This document shows, piece after piece, positions 21,844 through 25,158 of a stretch of DNA of 25,158 nt. The stretch spans positions 1-25,158 of the forward strand of contig JBLHKW010000068.1 in the NCBI GenBank assembly GCA_047618565.1, given 5' to 3'. Made by a program: the position numbers and the translations under genes. The number at the start of each line of letters is the position of its first letter. The stretch's first letter is position 1. The stretch is from JBLHKW01 sp047618565 (lineage in GTDB: Bacteria > Planctomycetota > UBA1135 > GCA-002686595). The notes below the pieces were generated by a model, which saw nothing but the letters and a program-made list of their open reading frames with translations, made no database searches and was not told where the DNA came from.

Positions 21844-24800
21844 TCAGTCTTGCCAGCCGATGGCCAGGCTGGACAGCTCGGGGCGCGCACCAGAGATGAT
21901 GTTCGAGATGAAGCTGATGCGTACCTGATAGTACTGAGCGCCATCGATGCCGAGCGGGTTCGTGGCATCGAGGGTAGCTGCATGCCACGAACGGTCGTTC
22001 CCGGTGAACGCGATGCTTGTATTCGCGCTGCCGGTCGAGTGGAACGTGCTGGCGTAGTGGTCACCGTACGCATCGAGTAGCGCGGCCGAGGTACGCTCTG
22101 CTCCGCCGACGACCGTCGCACCGCGGAAGGCCAGCTGGACTTCCGTGCCGGCGGGCTGTTCATCAGGTCGCGGCTCCACCACGGGGGCGACGAACTTCGG
22201 GGTCGGGAACGGCAGGCCCGAATTCATCGGATCGTTTGCCAGGAACCAGACCGAATGCGAGCGGCTGACGCGCACGACCAGGTCCATCGAGCCGGTGTAG
22301 ATCACGTTGTCGGTGGGCCGCGTCGGCTGACCACCGACCGGGTTGAGGCCGCCGCGCGCCGTGACTTCCAGTTCGGGATTGATGGTGCGCACGTCTCCGT
22401 TGGCCGTAACCCCACCAGTGCTGTGTGCACGGAAGCCGGGATCGGGAGAGAAGATCTGAGCCAGCGAAACGTCGAACGAGTTGAGGCCGCTGGCGCCTTG
22501 ATCCGGGAAGCAGCGGAACTCGACCAGCAAGGGCAGCGCGATGCTGCGCACGTTGAGAGGCTCTGCACCGGTGGTCGCGGGCGGGTAGACCAGGGGCAGC
22601 TGTTCGACGAGTGGCGTGCACCCGTCGAACTGGATGCCGCGCTGGTTCATTTCGCCGAACGTCGGCGCGCCCGCACTGACGTCGCCGCCGCGGGTCTGGA
22701 TCGCGGTATCGCGCCAGGTGTAGGTTCGCCTGGCCTCGGGCGCGAGCCCCTCGTTCATCGGGAAGGGGAGCATGCGTGTGCCGGTCGAGGCGATGAACTG
22801 GTCGCCAGGCCGGATGGTGTAGCCGCTGCTGCGCGGGTGCAGGACCTGTTGCGGATCCTCGGCCGCGCTCAGGAGGTTGTCCCGGAACGGGTGTACGAGG
22901 CCCGAGTTGGGGAAGAGCAGCGTCGCGCAGATGTACTCGTCCGGCAGGAAGCGTGAGTGCGAGAGCCGCATCTCGAACTCGTTGAAGTGGTCCGTGGACG
23001 GCGCGCCCACCGGAGCCCAGTTGAGTCCCTCGACATCGAGGTTGAACTTGGTCGAGTCCTCCATGTCGTAGGCCGTATCGATGCTACGCCACGCCAGCTG
23101 CAGCTTGGAACCCAGGGGCGAGAGCGGCTCCTGGATGCCGCCGGACAGGGCGGTCTGATGTCGTGTGGCGGGACGCGTGCGATCGATCACCGCGTCGAAG
23201 CGAGTCACGGCCCTGGGACGCAGGACGCCGCGACTGAGGTCGTAGAAATGCTGACCGAAGAACTCCGGAAGGACCTCCGCTCCGTTGGCGACGTCACCGA
23301 TCGGCAGCTCCTCGTCCACCCGGTCGAAACGCAGCACGCGGCCGCCGTTGCGGTTGGTGGATCCATTGGGATCGAGCCGGATCTCGATGGCCGGCAGGCT
23401 CGCGGCCACCCTGTTCCCGACCAGGTCGGTGGCGACCTGGCCCTCGCCCGACAGCGAGAGGAAGTAGGACTCGGTCTGGCCGAACTCGTGTGCCAGGGGC
23501 ACCATCGGCAGGAAGCTGTACTCGAGCAGGTCGACCGAGCCAGCGACCTGGCCGAGGGTCCAGTCCGAGGAGCTGCTGGGGGAGGCCGAGCGCGTCAATC
23601 GCAGGGACTCGAAGGCGGTCAGCGACGAGCGCTCCATGGGCTCACTGAAGCGGAAGGTGAAGGTGGAGTCCTGCGCAACACCGGTCGTCGGGGCCTCGGG
23701 GCCACCGCTCGGACTGGGAAGGATCTGGACGAAGCAGCCTTCCTTGCCCGCGTCCGCGATCGGGTCAAAGGGCGACAGCAGCGTCGTGCTGCCCGCGCCG
23801 GATTGGCTCCACTCGCCGGGGCCCGAGAAGCTCGCGGGGAAGGTGATCAGGCGCACGTGTACGTTGTGGACGGTTCCGTTTTGCGGGGAGGCCGTATCCT
23901 GAAGCACCACGGCGACGATGTCCTGCTGTTGCAGTACGTCTCCAGCGGACAGGCTCTGGGAGCAGAAGCTGGACGCGAAGGTCACGCTTGGCAGCAGGAA
24001 CTCGAGGCCGTTGCCGTCGGGATTGGACTGCTGCGGGGCCGTATTGATGAAGGCACCCAGGCTCCCGATGACGCGCGGCGGCGTGGAGTCGGGCAGGTAG
24101 CCATTGAAGGGGTCGCCCGTGACGGTTTGAAGTCCACCCGAGCGTGCGACGCGCATCACGTCGGCCGTGGGCGAGTTGAAGTCAACGGTGCCGTTGCCCG
24201 CCGAGGCGAGCGTGTGTCCGGACAGGTTCTCCAGGACCCGCGTCTGTCCACCTGCGGGATAGAGGCGCGTCGGCAAGCGGAACGCGAGGTTCGACAGGCT
24301 GCTGTCCACGCTGCCCGGGAAGCCCGTGCTGTTGATCGGGAGCACGGCGCCATTGGCGAAGGCTTCGAACTCGCTGACCGTGGGGTCGATGTAGACGCGC
24401 GTCGGGAAGAACTCGACCTGGCCATCGCCGTAGCGATCGTGCGTGCCGCCGTGGTTCTGGTCGATCAGTATGCGACCCTCGAAGAGCTCGGATGTCGGGA
24501 CCCCCGAGAGGACCCGCACGGTCAAGGCGTCGATCGTGTTGGGGTCGAGCAGGTCGTCGAAACGCAGCATGATCGTCGCGTCACGCGGGATCATGGAGAA
24601 GAAGCCCGCGCCGCCCATGCCCGCGTCGGGCACCTGTGCGACATTGGCGTCGAGCGACCGCAGGGTGCCGAAGAACTGGTCCAGGCCACCGCCCGGTGAT
24701 TCGTCCGTGACGTCGCGTGCGACGATCAGGCTCGACTGGCTCGTGATCGGGTTCTCTTCCAGGGTGAGGCCAAGCCCGTCCGGGGCCAGTGCGCCACTGA

Positions 24801-25074
24801 CCAGGAAGTTCGGCTGCATCAGGACCCGCTCGCCCTGGGCGTCGAGACCGAACACGTCGACCAGGCGGCCCCAGCGCAAATCGGCCAGGTGGACCTCGTT
24901 GCTGAGTCCCCGACGATGGACATCGGCGAGGAAGAAGCCGGACCCATCAGGGCGGGCAGCCACGCTGCCGGGGGGCTCCGTCGAGAGCTCGGGTGAGCTG
25001 GAGCCTCCGCAGCTGGCGATGATCAGAGGCAGTGAGAGGAGCGCGAATCGTGTCGCTTGTGCGGTTCGAAGCAT
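21844..25074 (-). CDS. Large lipoprotein with SbsA-type Ig-like segments
   Basis: A 1076-residue exported lipoprotein. The leader ends LPLIIASC with Cys at 22, followed by GGSSS, so it should be lipid-anchored and probably face the periplasm or cell surface. Two stretches match bacterial Ig-like (Big_5/SbsA) strands: IPRDATIMLRFDDLLDPNTI (about 157-176) and QDSTFTFRFSEPMERSSL (about 470-490). The second half is beta-rich and ends ARPELSSLAIGWQD, with scattered repeats of the type YTWRDTAIQTRGGD and FRCFPDQGASGLNSFDVSL. Six or more isolated cysteines occur across the chain. No enzymatic motif is seen. The ATG at 25074 starts the leader; the longer in-frame extension adds only Arg/Pro-rich sequence. 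Role unknown, perhaps a surface or cell-envelope structural protein. Confidence 0.85.
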   Translation of the reverse strand: MLRTAQATRFALLSLPLIIASCGGSSSPELSTEPPGSVAARPDGSGFFLADVHRRGLSNEVHLADLRWGRLVDVFGLDAQGERVLMQPNFLVSGALAPDGLGLTLEENPITSQSSLIVARDVTDESPGGGLDQFFGTLRSLDANVAQVPDAGMGGAGFFSMIPRDATIMLRFDDLLDPNTIDALTVRVLSGVPTSELFEGRILIDQNHGGTHDRYGDGQVEFFPTRVYIDPTVSEFEAFANGAVLPINSTGFPGSVDSSLSNLAFRLPTRLYPAGGQTRVLENLSGHTLASAGNGTVDFNSPTADVMRVARSGGLQTVTGDPFNGYLPDSTPPRVIGSLGAFINTAPQQSNPDGNGLEFLLPSVTFASSFCSQSLSAGDVLQQQDIVAVVLQDTASPQNGTVHNVHVRLITFPASFSGPGEWSQSGAGSTTLLSPFDPIADAGKEGCFVQILPSPSGGPEAPTTGVAQDSTFTFRFSEPMERSSLTAFESLRLTRSASPSSSSDWTLGQVAGSVDLLEYSFLPMVPLAHEFGQTESYFLSLSGEGQVATDLVGNRVAASLPAIEIRLDPNGSTNRNGGRVLRFDRVDEELPIGDVANGAEVLPEFFGQHFYDLSRGVLRPRAVTRFDAVIDRTRPATRHQTALSGGIQEPLSPLGSKLQLAWRSIDTAYDMEDSTKFNLDVEGLNWAPVGAPSTDHFNEFEMRLSHSRFLPDEYICATLLFPNSGLVHPFRDNLLSAAEDPQQVLHPRSSGYTIRPGDQFIASTGTRMLPFPMNEGLAPEARRTYTWRDTAIQTRGGDVSAGAPTFGEMNQRGIQFDGCTPLVEQLPLVYPPATTGAEPLNVRSIALPLLVEFRCFPDQGASGLNSFDVSLAQIFSPDPGFRAHSTGGVTANGDVRTINPELEVTARGGLNPVGGQPTRPTDNVIYTGSMDLVVRVSRSHSVWFLANDPMNSGLPFPTPKFVAPVVEPRPDEQPAGTEVQLAFRGATVVGGAERTSAALLDAYGDHYASTFHSTGSANTSIAFTGNDRSWHAATLDATNPLGIDGAQYYQVRISFISNIISGARPELSSLAIGWQD

Positions 25075-25158
25075 CGCAATGACCTGGCGTGGTGGAGGGA
25101 TGGGATTTCGGGTGCGGAGAGTTGCGCCCACCGATCCGTGCCAGGTCTCACGGGCGCT

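Noticed and set aside
22957..24699. 580-codon plus-strand frame inside the giant lipoprotein gene
   Set aside because: Antisense to a gene with a convincing lipobox and Ig-like strands; its composition (Arg, Gln, His, Gly) and lack of motifs mark it as shadow.
1..25158. tRNA, rRNA, CRISPR arrays, transposases or phage genes
   Set aside because: None seen: no regularly spaced direct repeats, no transposase or integrase motifs, and no tRNA-like cloverleaf that I could recognise by eye.

Overview
The window is a GC-rich stretch of chromosome from a diderm (Gram-negative) bacterium. The evidence is an outer-membrane secretin, four lipoprotein or IPTL-CTERM type exported proteins, a Tat leader and a type IV pilus assembly system. 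The secreted-protein style (very large Ig-like lipoprotein, CHRD protein with an IPTL-type C-terminal sorting signal, fused PilM-PilN) would fit a planctomycete- or myxobacteria-like lineage. No marker gene fixes the phylum, so this is only an impression. Coding is dense and many long antisense reading frames are GC-driven shadows.

Layout. 1-1.9 kb (minus): a beta-propeller-like lipoprotein and a NUDIX hydrolase share an ATGA overlap, followed by a strong nested hairpin at the left edge. 2.07-3.46 kb (plus): an EamA transporter and a hotdog thioesterase share a TGATG overlap. 3.48-4.13 kb (minus): a Tat-exported Fe/Mn superoxide dismutase is broken by one frameshift. 4.44-5.62 kb (plus): a receiver-histidine kinase whose receiver has lost its phosphoacceptor aspartate. 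5.68-18.47 kb (minus): a 13-gene type IV pilus operon. 18.66-21.13 kb (minus): an MBOAT O-acyltransferase and an SGNH hydrolase, a typical pair for O-acetylating exported polysaccharide. 21.16-21.70 kb (minus): a CHRD/IPTL-CTERM protein. 21.84-25.07 kb (minus): a 1076-residue lipoprotein with SbsA-type Ig-like segments, ended by two tandem hairpins.

The pilus locus is the centre of interest. In transcription order it encodes the assembly ATPase (PilB/MshE type), platform protein (PilC/MshG), major pilin, four minor pilins (GspH, PilW/GspJ, PilX/GspK and PilV/GspI types), a PilM-PilN fusion, PilO, PilP, the secretin PilQ/MshL, a TPR lipoprotein and a PilZ protein. Gene content is closest to MSHA-type pili. 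Six gene junctions overlap by 4-7 nt, so the products are probably made in fixed ratio. No retraction ATPase (PilT) or prepilin peptidase (PilD) is in the window, so at least the peptidase must be encoded elsewhere.

Points most worth a second look: two adjacent minor pilins share a C-terminal domain I do not recognise; the assembly ATPase carries an extra PilZ-like N-terminal segment while its MshEN cyclic-di-GMP motifs look eroded, and the operon ends with a separate, motif-complete PilZ protein; the kinase has a pseudo-receiver; and the superoxide dismutase keeps all metal ligands across a one-base frameshift.
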